This document shows positions 17,719-26,481 of a stretch of DNA of 64,000 bases, piece by piece (within the stretch, counting starts at the first letter, position 1; the number at the start of each line of letters is the position of its first letter). The position numbers and the translations under genes were made by a program. Origin of the DNA: Denitrificimonas caeni (lineage in GTDB: Bacteria > Pseudomonadota > Gammaproteobacteria > Pseudomonadales > Pseudomonadaceae); contig NZ_CAJHOA010000007.1 in NCBI RefSeq assembly GCF_905120345.1, positions 1-64,000 of the forward strand, read 5' to 3'. The notes under the pieces were generated by a model. The model was not told where the DNA came from. It searched no databases and saw only the letters and a list, made by a program, of their open reading frames with translations.

Positions 17719-19041
17719 ATGCCCTTTACTAAAACATCTTTGGCTTCGGCTATATTAAGCACTTTGCTGATATTGGGCTTGATCAATACGCCAGCACTTG
17801 CGGTACCCAACTCTGCAGATGCAACGGCTCCCAGCGAAGTCTTGCCGCTCAATGACCTGCGCACCTTTGCCGAAGTTTTAGAGCGGATAAAGACGGCTTA
17901 TGTCGAGCCCATTGACGATAAAACTCTGTTTGAGAACGCCATTAAAGGCATGCTCAGCAATTTAGATCCCCACTCCAGTTATTTAGAACCTGAAGCCTTT
18001 CGTGAACTGCAAGAAAGCACCAGCGGTGAGTTCGGCGGCTTAGGCATTGAAGTTGGCTTAGATGATGGCGTGCTGCAAGTCATTGCTCCGATTGATGATT
18101 CACCTGCCGCTGCAGCAGGTCTTGAAGCTCAGGATTTAATTATCAAAATTGATGATCAACCCACCAAGGGTTTGTCTTTAATGGAAGCCGTCGACAAAAT
18201 GCGCGGCAAGCCTGACACCAGTATTCGTTTAACCATCGTACGCGATGGCCGCAAACCCTTTGATGTCAACCTCAAGCGTGCAGTGATTAAAAGTCGTAGC
18301 GTAAAAAGCCAGCTGCTAGAAGAGGGCTATGGTTTTCTGCGCATCAGCCAATTCCAAGTCAATACCGGTAGCGAAGTTGAGAAAGCGCTGAGCAGTTTAA
18401 AGAAAGATAATAAAGGCCAGCCGCTGCAAGGGTTGATCTTGGACTTGCGCAATAACCCGGGTGGTGTCTTGCAAGCCGCAGTCGAGGTGACCGATCACTT
18501 TATTAGCTCTGGCTTAATCGTCTACACCAAGGGTCGCTTAGCCAATGCCGAGTTGCGCTTTTCTGCTAATGCGGCTAACGCCAGTGCCGGCGTACCGCTG
18601 GTTGTCTTAATCAACGGCGGCAGTGCATCAGCATCAGAAATTGTTGCAGGTGCTTTGCAAGACCATAAACGTGCCGTATTGATGGGGACTGATAGCTTTG
18701 GTAAAGGCTCGGTACAAACCGTGTTACCACTGAATAACGACCGCGCCCTGAAGCTGACCACAGCGTTGTATTACACGCCCAAAGGCCGCTCAATTCAGGC
18801 ACAAGGCATTGTTCCAGACATCCTCGTGGAGCGAGCAAAAATCAGCCAAGAAGACAGCTCTCTAGGTATTAAAGAGGCTGACTTAGCCGGCCACTTGGGC
18901 AACGGTAATGGCGGCCCTGATAAGCGCGGCACAGCGGATAAAGATAAAAAGCCACGCTTGCAGGATGAAGACTACCAAATCAATCAGGCGATAAATTTGC
19001 TGAAAGGCATGAATGTACTGAAAACCACTAGCGCTAAGTAA
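17719..19041 (+). CDS. ctpA: Carboxyl-terminal processing protease CtpA (S41)
   Basis: CtpA is a periplasmic serine protease that in P. aeruginosa, with LbcA, degrades peptidoglycan hydrolases. The ATG at 17719 has AGGAG eight bases upstream and gives a signal peptide; a frame extending 56 codons upstream over envC is not used. A PDZ domain (about 85-165, GLGIEVGLDDGVLQVIAPIDDSPAAAAGL) precedes the protease core with the Ser304-Lys329 dyad in GGSASASEIVAGA and DSFGKGSVQ. Length 440 aa is typical. Location after envC suits a role in cell-wall turnover. Confidence 0.94.
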   Translation: MPFTKTSLASAILSTLLILGLINTPALAVPNSADATAPSEVLPLNDLRTFAEVLERIKTAYVEPIDDKTLFENAIKGMLSNLDPHSSYLEPEAFRELQESTSGEFGGLGIEVGLDDGVLQVIAPIDDSPAAAAGLEAQDLIIKIDDQPTKGLSLMEAVDKMRGKPDTSIRLTIVRDGRKPFDVNLKRAVIKSRSVKSQLLEEGYGFLRISQFQVNTGSEVEKALSSLKKDNKGQPLQGLILDLRNNPGGVLQAAVEVTDHFISSGLIVYTKGRLANAELRFSANAANASAGVPLVVLINGGSASASEIVAGALQDHKRAVLMGTDSFGKGSVQTVLPLNNDRALKLTTALYYTPKGRSIQAQGIVPDILVERAKISQEDSSLGIKEADLAGHLGNGNGGPDKRGTADKDKKPRLQDEDYQINQAINLLKGMNVLKTTSAK

Positions 19042-19064
19042 TCTGTACTCGCCCCACAGGAGGC

Positions 19065-19111
19065 AATAAAAAACGGCATCTCAGCACGTCGCTCAGATGC
19101 CGTTTTTTATT
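19065..19111. terminator. Bidirectional terminator between ctpA and hisF
   Basis: Arms 19065-19081 and 19095-19111 are perfect 17-bp complements (AATAAAAAACGGCATCT and its complement) around a 13-base loop, with an A tract on the left and a T tract on the right. It therefore works for both the plus-strand ctpA and the minus-strand hisF. Confidence 0.92.
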
Positions 19112-19135
19112 CGTGCGAGCAAGGGTTAGTGAGCT

Positions 19136-19906
19136 TTAACGCACCACAATACCTTGGCTGGCTAAATAGGCTTTTGCTTCTTGGATAGTGTATTCGCCAA
19201 AGTGGAAAATACTCGCTGCTAATACTGCATCAGCCTTACCGAGTAAAATACCATCAGCTAAATGCTGCAAGTTACCCACACCACCCGATGCGATCACGGG
19301 GATATTGACGGCCTCACTGACTGCGCGAGTGACCCCCAGATCAAAGCCATTCTTCATACCGTCTTGATCCATACTGGTCAGCAGAATTTCACCGGCACCG
19401 AAGCTTTCCATCTTTTTCGCCCACTCAATCGCATCAATACCAGTTGGTTTGCGACCGCCATGAGTGAAGATTTCCCAGCGTGGCGGCTCACCAACAGCTG
19501 AAACTTGCTTGGCATCAATCGCGACAATAATCGACTGCGAACCAAAGTGTTGCGCCGCTTCCTGAACAAACTCAGGGGTAAATACTGCAGCTGAGTTGAT
19601 CGAGACCTTATCCGCACCAGCATTGAGTAAGTTACGGATATCGTTGACGGTGCGCACGCCACCACCGACAGTGAGCGGAATAAACACCTGACTGGCCATG
19701 CGCTCTACAGTTTGCAGCATGGTGTCACGGCCTTCTAGCGTGGCGGTAATATCAAGAAAGGTAATCTCATCAGCACCTTGCTCGTTATAACGACGGGCAA
19801 TTTCTACCGGATCGCCAGCATCACGAATATTCTCAAATTTTACGCCTTTTACCACACGGCCATTTTCAACATCAAGGCAAGGAATGATACGTTTCGCGAG
19901 CGTCAT
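19136..19906 (-). CDS. hisF: Imidazole glycerol phosphate synthase subunit HisF
   Basis: HisF is the cyclase half of imidazole glycerol phosphate synthase; it uses ammonia delivered by HisH to turn PRFAR into imidazole glycerol phosphate and AICAR. The start at 19906 ([13 protein letters not shown]), preceded by GGAGAG, gives the standard 256 aa; a Met four codons earlier is also in frame. Catalytic Asp in [13 protein letters not shown] and Asp in LTSMDQDG are present, as is the phosphate site ASGGVGN. A terminator separates it from hisA upstream. Confidence 0.96.
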   Translation of the reverse strand: MTLAKRIIPCLDVENGRVVKGVKFENIRDAGDPVEIARRYNEQGADEITFLDITATLEGRDTMLQTVERMASQVFIPLTVGGGVRTVNDIRNLLNAGADKVSINSAAVFTPEFVQEAAQHFGSQSIIVAIDAKQVSAVGEPPRWEIFTHGGRKPTGIDAIEWAKKMESFGAGEILLTSMDQDGMKNGFDLGVTRAVSEAVNIPVIASGGVGNLQHLADGILLGKADAVLAASIFHFGEYTIQEAKAYLASQGIVVR

Positions 19907-19944
19907 GCTGCTCTCCACAGAGTTCGATTAAGTTGCTGTATTGT

Positions 19945-19979
19945 TATAAAAAAAGCCCTTGTTTAAAAGGGCTTTTTAA
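19945..19979 (-). terminator. Intrinsic terminator between hisA and hisF
   Basis: On the minus strand, AAAAAGCCCTT pairs with AAGGGCTTTTT with a short AAAC loop, followed by a run of T (plus-strand A run 19948-19954). It lies after the hisA stop at 19986 and before hisF, so hisF probably needs its own promoter or partial readthrough. Confidence 0.82.
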
Positions 19980-19985
19980 GAAGAA

Positions 19986-20720
19986 TTACTTGAAGCTATC
20001 GCACAAGGCTTGTGCCTCGGCAATATCCAGCGTGCCTTCATAGATGGCTCGGCCAGTAATAGCACCAACAATACCAGGCGCGCGTGCATCCAATAAAGAT
20101 TGCACATCACCAATATGATGGATACCGCCTGAAGCAATCACTGGAATACGGGTAGCGCGTGCTAACGCAGCAGTAGCCTCAACGTTACAGCCCTGCATCA
20201 TCCCGTCTTTAGCAATATCAGTGTAGACAATCGCGGAGACACCATCAGCTTCAAAGCGCTTAGCAAGATCAACCACTTGCAGCTCGCTGATTTCAGCCCA
20301 ACCATCAGTTGCCACAAAGCCATTCATCGCGTCTAAGCCAACAATCACTTTACCCGGGAAGGCTTTGCACGCTTCAGCGACAAACTCAGGCTCTTTCACC
20401 GCTTTGGTACCGATAATCACAAAACTGACGCCAGCACTCACATAGTGCTCAATGGTGTCTAAATTACGAATACCACCGCCAATTTGAATCGGCAGATTAG
20501 GGTAACGTGCCGCAATCGCTTTGACCACGTCGCCATTCACAGGCTGACCTTCAAAAGCACCATTTAAGTCAACTAAGTGTAAGCGACGGCAACCCGCCTC
20601 AACCCACTTCGCGGCCATTTCCACTGGATCATTAGAAAAAACAGTAGAATCTTCCATACGCCCTTGGCGCAGTCGAACACACGCACCATCTTTTAAATCA
20701 ATCGCGGGAATAATCAGCAT
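19986..20720 (-). CDS. hisA: Phosphoribosylformimino-AICAR-phosphate isomerase HisA
   Basis: HisA isomerises ProFAR to PRFAR in histidine synthesis. The 244-residue barrel shows the general base Asp8 in [12 protein letters not shown], the internal duplication typical of HisA/HisF ([22 protein letters not shown]) and the catalytic Asp in [13 protein letters not shown]. It lies 51 bases after hisH on the same strand. Confidence 0.97.
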   Translation of the reverse strand: MLIIPAIDLKDGACVRLRQGRMEDSTVFSNDPVEMAAKWVEAGCRRLHLVDLNGAFEGQPVNGDVVKAIAARYPNLPIQIGGGIRNLDTIEHYVSAGVSFVIIGTKAVKEPEFVAEACKAFPGKVIVGLDAMNGFVATDGWAEISELQVVDLAKRFEADGVSAIVYTDIAKDGMMQGCNVEATAALARATRIPVIASGGIHHIGDVQSLLDARAPGIVGAITGRAIYEGTLDIAEAQALCDSFK

Positions 20721-20771
20721 TAAATCAGCCTGCCTAACGGTTAAAGTAATTAATCAACTCAGAACCTGACG

Positions 20772-21413
20772 CTACCAGCGCCCATCCCAAGCCACAAAAT
20801 TTTGTAAAAGTTGCAAACCATGAGTATGGCTTTTTTCTGGATGAAATTGCACAGCAAAGCGTGCTCCATCAGCCAAGGCAGCCGCAAATTCGACGCCATA
20901 CTGACAACTACCGGCCACTTGGCGTGAGTTATCAGCCTCAACATAGTAACTGTGCACAAAATAAAAGCGCGTGTGATCAGCAATGTTATGCCACAACGGG
21001 TGCGGCAAACGTTGCTCAACAGTATTCCAGCCCATATGCGGCACTTTTAAGTGCTGCTCGCCTTGATACAGCGTTGGACCGAAAGCACGTACTCGCCCAG
21101 GAAATAAGCCTAGACAGTCCACCCCACCATTCTCTTCACTGCTATCGAGTAAAGCTTGCATACCGACACAAATCCCTAAAAAAGGACGGTCGTTGCTGAC
21201 CTCACGGATCACATCGAGCAACTGGTGCCGCGCCATTTCCGCCATACAGTCGCGAATTGCACCGACACCGGGCAGGACAATACGATCAGCATCGCGGATC
21301 ACTTGTGGATCACTGGTGATTTGCACTCGCGCAGAACTAACATGCTCGAGCGCCTTACCGACAGAGTGTAAGTTACCCATCCCGTAATCAATTACGGCGA
21401 TGGTTTGCATCAC
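20772..21413 (-). CDS. hisH: Imidazole glycerol phosphate synthase glutaminase subunit HisH
   Basis: HisH is the class I glutamine amidotransferase subunit that supplies ammonia to HisF. The nucleophile Cys82 lies in [12 protein letters not shown] and the His-Glu pair in [12 protein letters not shown]. Length 213 aa is usual. Its ATG overlaps the hisB stop by four bases (ATGA), indicating translational coupling. Confidence 0.97.
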   Translation of the reverse strand: MMQTIAVIDYGMGNLHSVGKALEHVSSARVQITSDPQVIRDADRIVLPGVGAIRDCMAEMARHQLLDVIREVSNDRPFLGICVGMQALLDSSEENGGVDCLGLFPGRVRAFGPTLYQGEQHLKVPHMGWNTVEQRLPHPLWHNIADHTRFYFVHSYYVEADNSRQVAGSCQYGVEFAAALADGARFAVQFHPEKSHTHGLQLLQNFVAWDGRW

Positions 21414-22003
21414 AGGCTGCCTTTAGTAGATGGCATGCGACCTTCCATACGTGGATCAATTTCCACTGCCATTCGCAGCGCACGGCCAAAAGCCTTAAAC
21501 ACTGTTTCAATCTGGTGGTGAGTGTTGATGCCACGTAAGTTATCAATATGCAAAGTCACCTGAGCATGGTTGACAAAACCTTGGAAGAACTCTTGGAATA
21601 AATCCACATCAAAGCCGCCAACGACTGCGCGAGTAAATGGCACATGCATTTGCAAACCAGGACGGCCAGAAAAATCTAAAGCAACACGTGACAGCGCTTC
21701 ATCCATCGGCACATAGGAGTGACCATAACGGCGCAAACCACGCTTATCACCGACCGCTTTCGCAAAAGCTTGACCAATCGTGATACCCACATCTTCGACG
21801 GTGTGGTGATCATCAATATGCAAGTCACCGGTGCACTCAATATCTAAGTCGATCAAACCATGGCGCGCAACTTGATCAAGCATGTGCTCTAAAAAAGGCA
21901 CACCAATTGCAAAACGTCCCTCGCCAGTGCCATCTAAATTAATTGTGGCCTTAACTTGGGTCTCAAGTGTATTACGTTCAACAGAAACCTTACGTTCGGT
22001 CAT
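21410..22003 (-). CDS. hisB: Imidazoleglycerol-phosphate dehydratase HisB
   Basis: HisB dehydrates imidazole glycerol phosphate to imidazole acetol phosphate. It is the monofunctional form (197 aa), without the phosphatase domain of E. coli HisB. The manganese-binding HxxEH-type motifs are visible: [25 protein letters not shown], and [21 protein letters not shown]. First gene of the hisB-hisH-hisA block; the promoter must lie in the 140 bases shared with the divergent panZ-like gene. Confidence 0.97.
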   Translation of the reverse strand: MTERKVSVERNTLETQVKATINLDGTGEGRFAIGVPFLEHMLDQVARHGLIDLDIECTGDLHIDDHHTVEDVGITIGQAFAKAVGDKRGLRRYGHSYVPMDEALSRVALDFSGRPGLQMHVPFTRAVVGGFDVDLFQEFFQGFVNHAQVTLHIDNLRGINTHHQIETVFKAFGRALRMAVEIDPRMEGRMPSTKGSL

Positions 22004-22143
22004 GATTTACTCCACCGCTAAAAGCCGCACGATACGGCCAACTTGTACCATTAGTTGCTTATTATAGGCTTGCAACGACGATGACCGCTACCGATAGACG
22101 TTTTTGAGCGGTACACTAAGCCATCAGTTGTAGGAGTTTTGTA

Positions 22144-22545
22144 ATGCCTGTTTACTTTGAAAGCGCTGAGCAACCCAGCGAGCAAGACCTCGCCGACCTT
22201 GAAAAAATTTATGCCGACGCACCTCATTGGCTACTTGCACCTTATGCTAATGCTGCAGCTCTGACCGAGCACGGACTCAATCAGAGCACCTTGGTCACCG
22301 CGCGATTCAATAGTCGTCTGCTGGGTGCTGCTTTATTGGATAAACAAGCCGATCGTTGGTTATTATCGCACCTATGCGTGCGAGAATTAACCCGTAACCG
22401 CGGTGTAGCCCGTCGTTTAGTCGAGGAAGCGACGCGTTTAGCTGGCGAAGCAGGACTAATACTGCAGGTCGTGATCCCTAATGATCAGCTGGAACTTGTG
22501 CAACTGGCTAAGAAAAAATCACTGGTCATCGCTACTCACGCATGA
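22144..22545 (+). CDS. GNAT-fold protein, PanZ/PanM-like acetyl-CoA sensor
   Basis: The 133-residue protein looks like a GNAT acetyltransferase fold: VTARFNSRLLGAALLDKQ (beta strands 2-3), WLLSHLCVRELTRNRGVARRLVEEATRLA with the acetyl-CoA loop R-x-x-G-V-A. Pseudomonas proteins with this sequence are annotated as PanZ family, the factor that triggers PanD self-cleavage and senses acetyl-CoA in pantothenate synthesis in E. coli. panD is not in the window, so function by homology only. It faces away from hisB and ends at a terminator-like hairpin. Confidence 0.75.
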   Translation: MPVYFESAEQPSEQDLADLEKIYADAPHWLLAPYANAAALTEHGLNQSTLVTARFNSRLLGAALLDKQADRWLLSHLCVRELTRNRGVARRLVEEATRLAGEAGLILQVVIPNDQLELVQLAKKKSLVIATHA

Positions 22546-22575
22546 TTGCATGTGACACATCGTATTGATTTACCC

Positions 22576-22608
22576 GCCTGCTCAACAGCAGGCACTATTG
22601 TTTATTTT
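22576..22608 (+). terminator. Likely terminator after the panZ-like gene
   Basis: GCCTGCT (22576-22582) and AGCAGGC (22587-22593) form a 7-bp stem with a CAAC tetraloop, followed by ACTATTGTTTATTTT. It lies 30 bases past the stop and just before the asmA-like gene. Confidence 0.6.
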
Positions 22609-22625
22609 CCACAAGGAATCGGCCC

Positions 22626-24842
22626 GTGAAATCTTTTAGCAAGCTTATCGGTCTGCTACTGCTAGGTGTGCTACTCCTGTTAGTAGCGGCTGGATTTGCC
22701 CTAACTCATTTTTTTGATCCCAACGATTATAAAGATGAAATCCGCCAGCTAGCACGCAAACATGCCAACCTTGAGTTAGAACTCAACGGCGATATTGGCT
22801 GGAGTTTATTTCCTTGGCTGGGTATTGAGATTACCGATGCCAAAGTTGCGAGCGCCGACACACCTGAAGATCCATTTGCCGACTTACGACTGTTAGGTCT
22901 TTCCGTACAAGTGCTACCGTTACTGCGTAAAGAAATCCAAATGAGCGATATCCGTATCGACGGTTTAAATCTCAGCCTGCACCGTAACGCCAAAGGTCAG
23001 GGCAACTGGGAGCATATCGGTAAGCCGCACAAAAACCCTGAACAAGCTACCGAACAACAAGTGCAGGACGCCACTACCACGCGTGCGACTGAATCAGCTG
23101 TTGCCCCCAACACACCGCTGAAACTGGACATCAATAGTTTGATTGTTAATGGCGCGCGGATTGATTACCACGATGAGAAAAGTGGTCAACAGTTCAACCT
23201 GGAAAGTGTACAGCTGACCACCGGCGCTATTCGCGATAACCAGCCGATTGCGCTAAAGTTTTCAGGTTTTTTAGGCAATACTAAACCACTGATTCGCGCA
23301 CGCATCGAACTCACGAGCAAAGTAAGTATTGATCAAGCATTACAACGTTACCTACTCGATGATATGAAACTATCGGGTGAAGTTGCCGGTGAGCCGTTAA
23401 ATGGTAAAACTGCCAATTTCACTGTACGCGGCAATCTACTGTATGACCAAAGCGCCCAAGTCGCACGCGGAGATAATCTCAAGCTGTCGATTAATCAACT
23501 CAAAGCGCTCGGCGAACTGCAAGCCACGCAACTTGATAAACAAGCTCAGATCAGCGGTGCATTGTCGATTGCGCCACTGAACCTGCAAGAGTTTCTCAGT
23601 GGTGTTGGCATTGAGTTACCAGAAATGGCCGATAAGAAAGCCTTAAGCCACTTTGAATTTAATAGTCGTCTGCAAGGTAGCAAAAACAGTTTACTATTTA
23701 ACGAAATGGCACTGAGCATTGATCAAACAGCCCTATCCGGTAGCGTGGGAATTAAAGACTTCGTTAACAACACCCTTTACGTGCAGCTGCAAGGCGATCA
23801 ATTGGATGCCGATCGTTATTTACCACCCGTCAAAAAACAAGCACCAACCGAACGGCAAGCAGAAGTTAAACAACAAACTGAGCAAGCCGGCAGTAGTGGC
23901 ACGACCGCATTGCCTAAAACACCGTCACAATCTGCTTGGAGCACCGAGCAACAGTTGCCTATCGAACGTCTCGGCAAAATCAATGCTGATCTGGAACTAG
24001 CCTTTAATGAGCTCACCATTAGCAAATTCCCAATCACCCAAGCCAAACTTAAATTGCTCGCCAAACAAGGTGTTATCACGTTAAATAACTTACAAGGTAA
24101 TCTGTTTAACGGTGAATTTAAGACCAGCGCTAGCGTGGATACTAAAGCTGAGCCGCCGCTGTTGACCCTCAAGCAAACCACGCACAATATTCCCGTTGAA
24201 AAGATTTTGCAGACCCTTGAGCATGAAGTGACCATCACCGGACTGCTCGATCTTGATACTGACCTGCGCACCCGTGGCAATAGTCAACAGGACTGGGTTA
24301 ATCACCTCAATGGCAAGCTAGACTTTGCACTGCATAAAGGTGTGTTGCCCGATGCTAATCTTGAGCGTCAACTGTGCATCGGTATTGCCACCTTAAATCG
24401 CAAAGCACTCAGCACCAACACGGCAACAAGAGACACTGCCTTCAACGAGCTGCATGGCAAGCTGAATATCCAGAATGGTCTCGCCAACAACCCAGACTTA
24501 CGTGTCGCCATCCCTGGCATTACCGTTAAAGGCCAAGGTGATATCGACTTACGCGTATTAAGTCTTGATTACTATTTGGGCATCATTATTGAAGGCGACA
24601 CCCATCCTATGCCGGACCCCGCCTGCCAAGTGAATCAGCGTTATGTCGGTTTAGAATGGCCAGTGCGTTGCCGCGGACCTCTGGAGCTCGGTGCTAAAGC
24701 TTGCCGTATTGATCAAGAGGGCTTAGGTAAAATCGCCGCCACCTTAGCCGGTGAAAAACTCACCGAGAAGCTTAATGAAAAACTCGGCGACAAAGTCAGT
24801 CCAGAATTAAAAGATGCGCTTAAAGGGTTATTTAAACGATGA
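22626..24842 (+). CDS. AsmA family envelope protein
   Basis: AsmA-like proteins are long beta-structured inner-membrane-anchored proteins related to VPS13-type lipid transporters and implicated in outer-membrane phospholipid supply. Residues 1-27 are a membrane anchor (LIGLLLLGVLLLLVAAGFAL), then the signature DPNDYKDEIRQLARKHANLELELNGDIGWSLFPWLGIEITD. The rest is predicted beta groove with a Gln/Lys/Pro-rich linker near 400-450, and the C-terminal AsmA segment (VLPDANLERQLCIGIATLNR). Start is GTG at 22626, preceded by AAGGAATC. Length is 738 aa. The stop overlaps the mutY start by four bases. Confidence 0.9.
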   Translation: MKSFSKLIGLLLLGVLLLLVAAGFALTHFFDPNDYKDEIRQLARKHANLELELNGDIGWSLFPWLGIEITDAKVASADTPEDPFADLRLLGLSVQVLPLLRKEIQMSDIRIDGLNLSLHRNAKGQGNWEHIGKPHKNPEQATEQQVQDATTTRATESAVAPNTPLKLDINSLIVNGARIDYHDEKSGQQFNLESVQLTTGAIRDNQPIALKFSGFLGNTKPLIRARIELTSKVSIDQALQRYLLDDMKLSGEVAGEPLNGKTANFTVRGNLLYDQSAQVARGDNLKLSINQLKALGELQATQLDKQAQISGALSIAPLNLQEFLSGVGIELPEMADKKALSHFEFNSRLQGSKNSLLFNEMALSIDQTALSGSVGIKDFVNNTLYVQLQGDQLDADRYLPPVKKQAPTERQAEVKQQTEQAGSSGTTALPKTPSQSAWSTEQQLPIERLGKINADLELAFNELTISKFPITQAKLKLLAKQGVITLNNLQGNLFNGEFKTSASVDTKAEPPLLTLKQTTHNIPVEKILQTLEHEVTITGLLDLDTDLRTRGNSQQDWVNHLNGKLDFALHKGVLPDANLERQLCIGIATLNRKALSTNTATRDTAFNELHGKLNIQNGLANNPDLRVAIPGITVKGQGDIDLRVLSLDYYLGIIIEGDTHPMPDPACQVNQRYVGLEWPVRCRGPLELGAKACRIDQEGLGKIAATLAGEKLTEKLNEKLGDKVSPELKDALKGLFKR

Positions 24843-25903
24843 GTCCAGACGCCTTTGGCCCCGCGGTTGTTGCTTGGCATAGCGTCCACGGCCGCAAAGA
24901 TTTGCCTTGGCAGCAGGACATCTCACCGTACCGCGTGTGGATCTCCGAGATTATGCTGCAGCAAACTCAAGTCAGTACTGTGCTGGATTACTTTGCCCGC
25001 TTTATGCAAACCTTGCCCAACCTACAAGCTCTGGCTGACGCACCACTCGATGAAGTGCTGCACCTGTGGACCGGCCTAGGTTATTACACTAGAGCGCGTA
25101 ATTTGCACAAAACCGCGCAATTGGTCTGTACCACCTACGGGGGTGAGTTTCCACGTAGCGCTGAAGTGTTAGCCACCTTGCCGGGTATTGGTCCGTCCAC
25201 TGCCGGCGCTATTGCCAGCCTCAGCATGGGCCTGCGCGCACCTATTCTTGATGGCAACGTGAAGCGCGTACTCGCTCGCTATAGCGCTCTAGAAACCTAT
25301 CCTGGCAGCAGTCAAGCCAGTAAACAGCTATGGCAGCTGTCTGAGTTACTCACCCCGCAGCAAGATGTCGCCCAGTACACGCAAGCAATGATGGATTTAG
25401 GTGCAACTCTATGCACACGTAAACAGCCCCAATGCACGCGTTGTCCGGTACTCAACGGTTGCCTCGCCTATCAAAGAAACCAACAACACCTCTTACCGGC
25501 ACCACGCCCGCGCAAAGAGCTACCCGTAAGGCGCGTAGCCATGCCACTGCTGATAAACCAAGACAACGCTATCCTTTTACAACAGCGCCCCACCACAGGC
25601 CTGTGGGGCGGCTTATGGAGTTTGCCAGAGCTTAGCAATATCAGCTTGCTTGAACCGCTCTTACAACAGCATCAGCTGCATACCCCCCAACAGCAAAGCT
25701 TAACGCCACTGCGCCATACCTTTAGTCACTTCCATTTAGACATTGAACCTTGGCTGATCCGCGTACAGAGCAGTGGGCCACTTAGCGTAGCCGAAAACAA
25801 TTGGCTCTGGTATAACCCCATCAACCCTCAGCGCTTAGGTTTAGCAGCTCCAATCAAAGAGCTGATTAAGCGCGCACTTATTCAGTTGCAACAGGAGATC
25901 TAA
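24839..25903 (+). CDS. mutY: A/G-specific adenine DNA glycosylase MutY
   Basis: MutY removes adenine mispaired with 8-oxoguanine. The catalytic region contains [17 protein letters not shown], the helix-hairpin-helix [18 protein letters not shown] with the catalytic Asp shortly after ([14 protein letters not shown]), and the 4Fe-4S ligands in a C-x6-C-x2-C-x5-C pattern ([17 protein letters not shown]). The C-terminal MutT-like domain that recognises 8-oxoG runs from about 230 to 354. It is coupled to asmA upstream (ATGA overlap) and to yggX downstream (one-base gap), the Pseudomonas order. Confidence 0.97.
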   Translation: MSPDAFGPAVVAWHSVHGRKDLPWQQDISPYRVWISEIMLQQTQVSTVLDYFARFMQTLPNLQALADAPLDEVLHLWTGLGYYTRARNLHKTAQLVCTTYGGEFPRSAEVLATLPGIGPSTAGAIASLSMGLRAPILDGNVKRVLARYSALETYPGSSQASKQLWQLSELLTPQQDVAQYTQAMMDLGATLCTRKQPQCTRCPVLNGCLAYQRNQQHLLPAPRPRKELPVRRVAMPLLINQDNAILLQQRPTTGLWGGLWSLPELSNISLLEPLLQQHQLHTPQQQSLTPLRHTFSHFHLDIEPWLIRVQSSGPLSVAENNWLWYNPINPQRLGLAAPIKELIKRALIQLQQEI

Positions 25904-25904
25904 G

Positions 25905-26177
25905 ATGACTCGTATGGTTATGTGCCGTAAACATCAGCAACAACTCGCCGGCTTAGCTCGCGCGCCCTTCCCTGGCAGTAAAGGTGAAGATATCTACAAC
26001 AACATCTCTCAACAAGCTTGGGATGAATGGCAGAGCCATCAAACCATGCTGATTAACGAGCGTCATCTGAATATGATGAATGCCGATGATCGTAAATTTC
26101 TTATGGCGGAAATGGATAAATTCTTCGCCGGTGAGGACTTTGCCAAGGCTGAGGGTTACGTGCCGCCTAGCGAATAA
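25905..26177 (+). CDS. yggX: Fe(II)-trafficking / oxidative damage protection protein YggX
   Basis: YggX is a small cytoplasmic protein that protects iron-sulfur clusters from oxidation and is part of the SoxRS response in enterics. The 90 residues carry [21 protein letters not shown]-type N-terminus with the single conserved Cys7, then [23 protein letters not shown] and [22 protein letters not shown]. It directly follows mutY, whose cluster it could protect; this pairing is conserved in gammaproteobacteria. Confidence 0.96.
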   Translation: MTRMVMCRKHQQQLAGLARAPFPGSKGEDIYNNISQQAWDEWQSHQTMLINERHLNMMNADDRKFLMAEMDKFFAGEDFAKAEGYVPPSE

Positions 26178-26198
26178 AAACTATTTTCACTAAGGTGC

Positions 26199-26227
26199 TT
26201 GACAGTAGACCCATAAATCTATTTAAT
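26199..26227 (+). promoter_or_regulatory. Promoter of tRNA-Phe
   Basis: TTGACA (26199-26204) and TTTAAT (26222-26227), 17 bases apart, form a near-consensus sigma-70 promoter. The tRNA begins 13 bases after the minus-10, with a GC-rich stretch between, as usual for stable RNA promoters. Confidence 0.75.
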
Positions 26228-26240
26228 TGCACCCCGTTGA

Positions 26241-26316
26241 GCCCGGATAGCTCAGTCGGTAGAGCAGAGGATTGAAAATCCTCGTGTCGGCGGTTCGATT
26301 CCGTCTCCGGGCACCA
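26241..26316 (+). tRNA. tRNA-Phe (GAA anticodon)
   Basis: The 76-base sequence starts GCCCGGATAGCTCAGTCGG and ends with encoded CCA. Acceptor arms GCCCGGA/TCCGGGC pair, the D arm holds AGCTCAGTCGGTAGAGC, the anticodon loop is ATTGAAAAT with anticodon GAA, and the T arm contains GGTTCGATTCC. It follows yggX as in P. aeruginosa. Confidence 0.98.
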
Positions 26317-26321
26317 TATTT

Positions 26322-26354
26322 AAAAAACTCATTCAATTTGAATGAGTTTTTTTT
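26322..26354 (+). terminator. Intrinsic terminator of tRNA-Phe
   Basis: AAAAAACTCATTCAA (26322-26336) pairs with TTGAATGAGTTTTTT (26338-26352), forming an A/T-flanked hairpin ending in nine T, six bases after the tRNA 3' end. Confidence 0.93.
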
Positions 26355-26481
26355 TGCCAAAAAATTATTCCTCGACAAACTAGTTCAGCATCAATTATTT
26401 GTATACTCCATTAAGCTATCTTGTCTCACAGCTGTTCAGTATATAATCTGATAAATCTCTTATTCTGAGTTTGCAGTCAAA

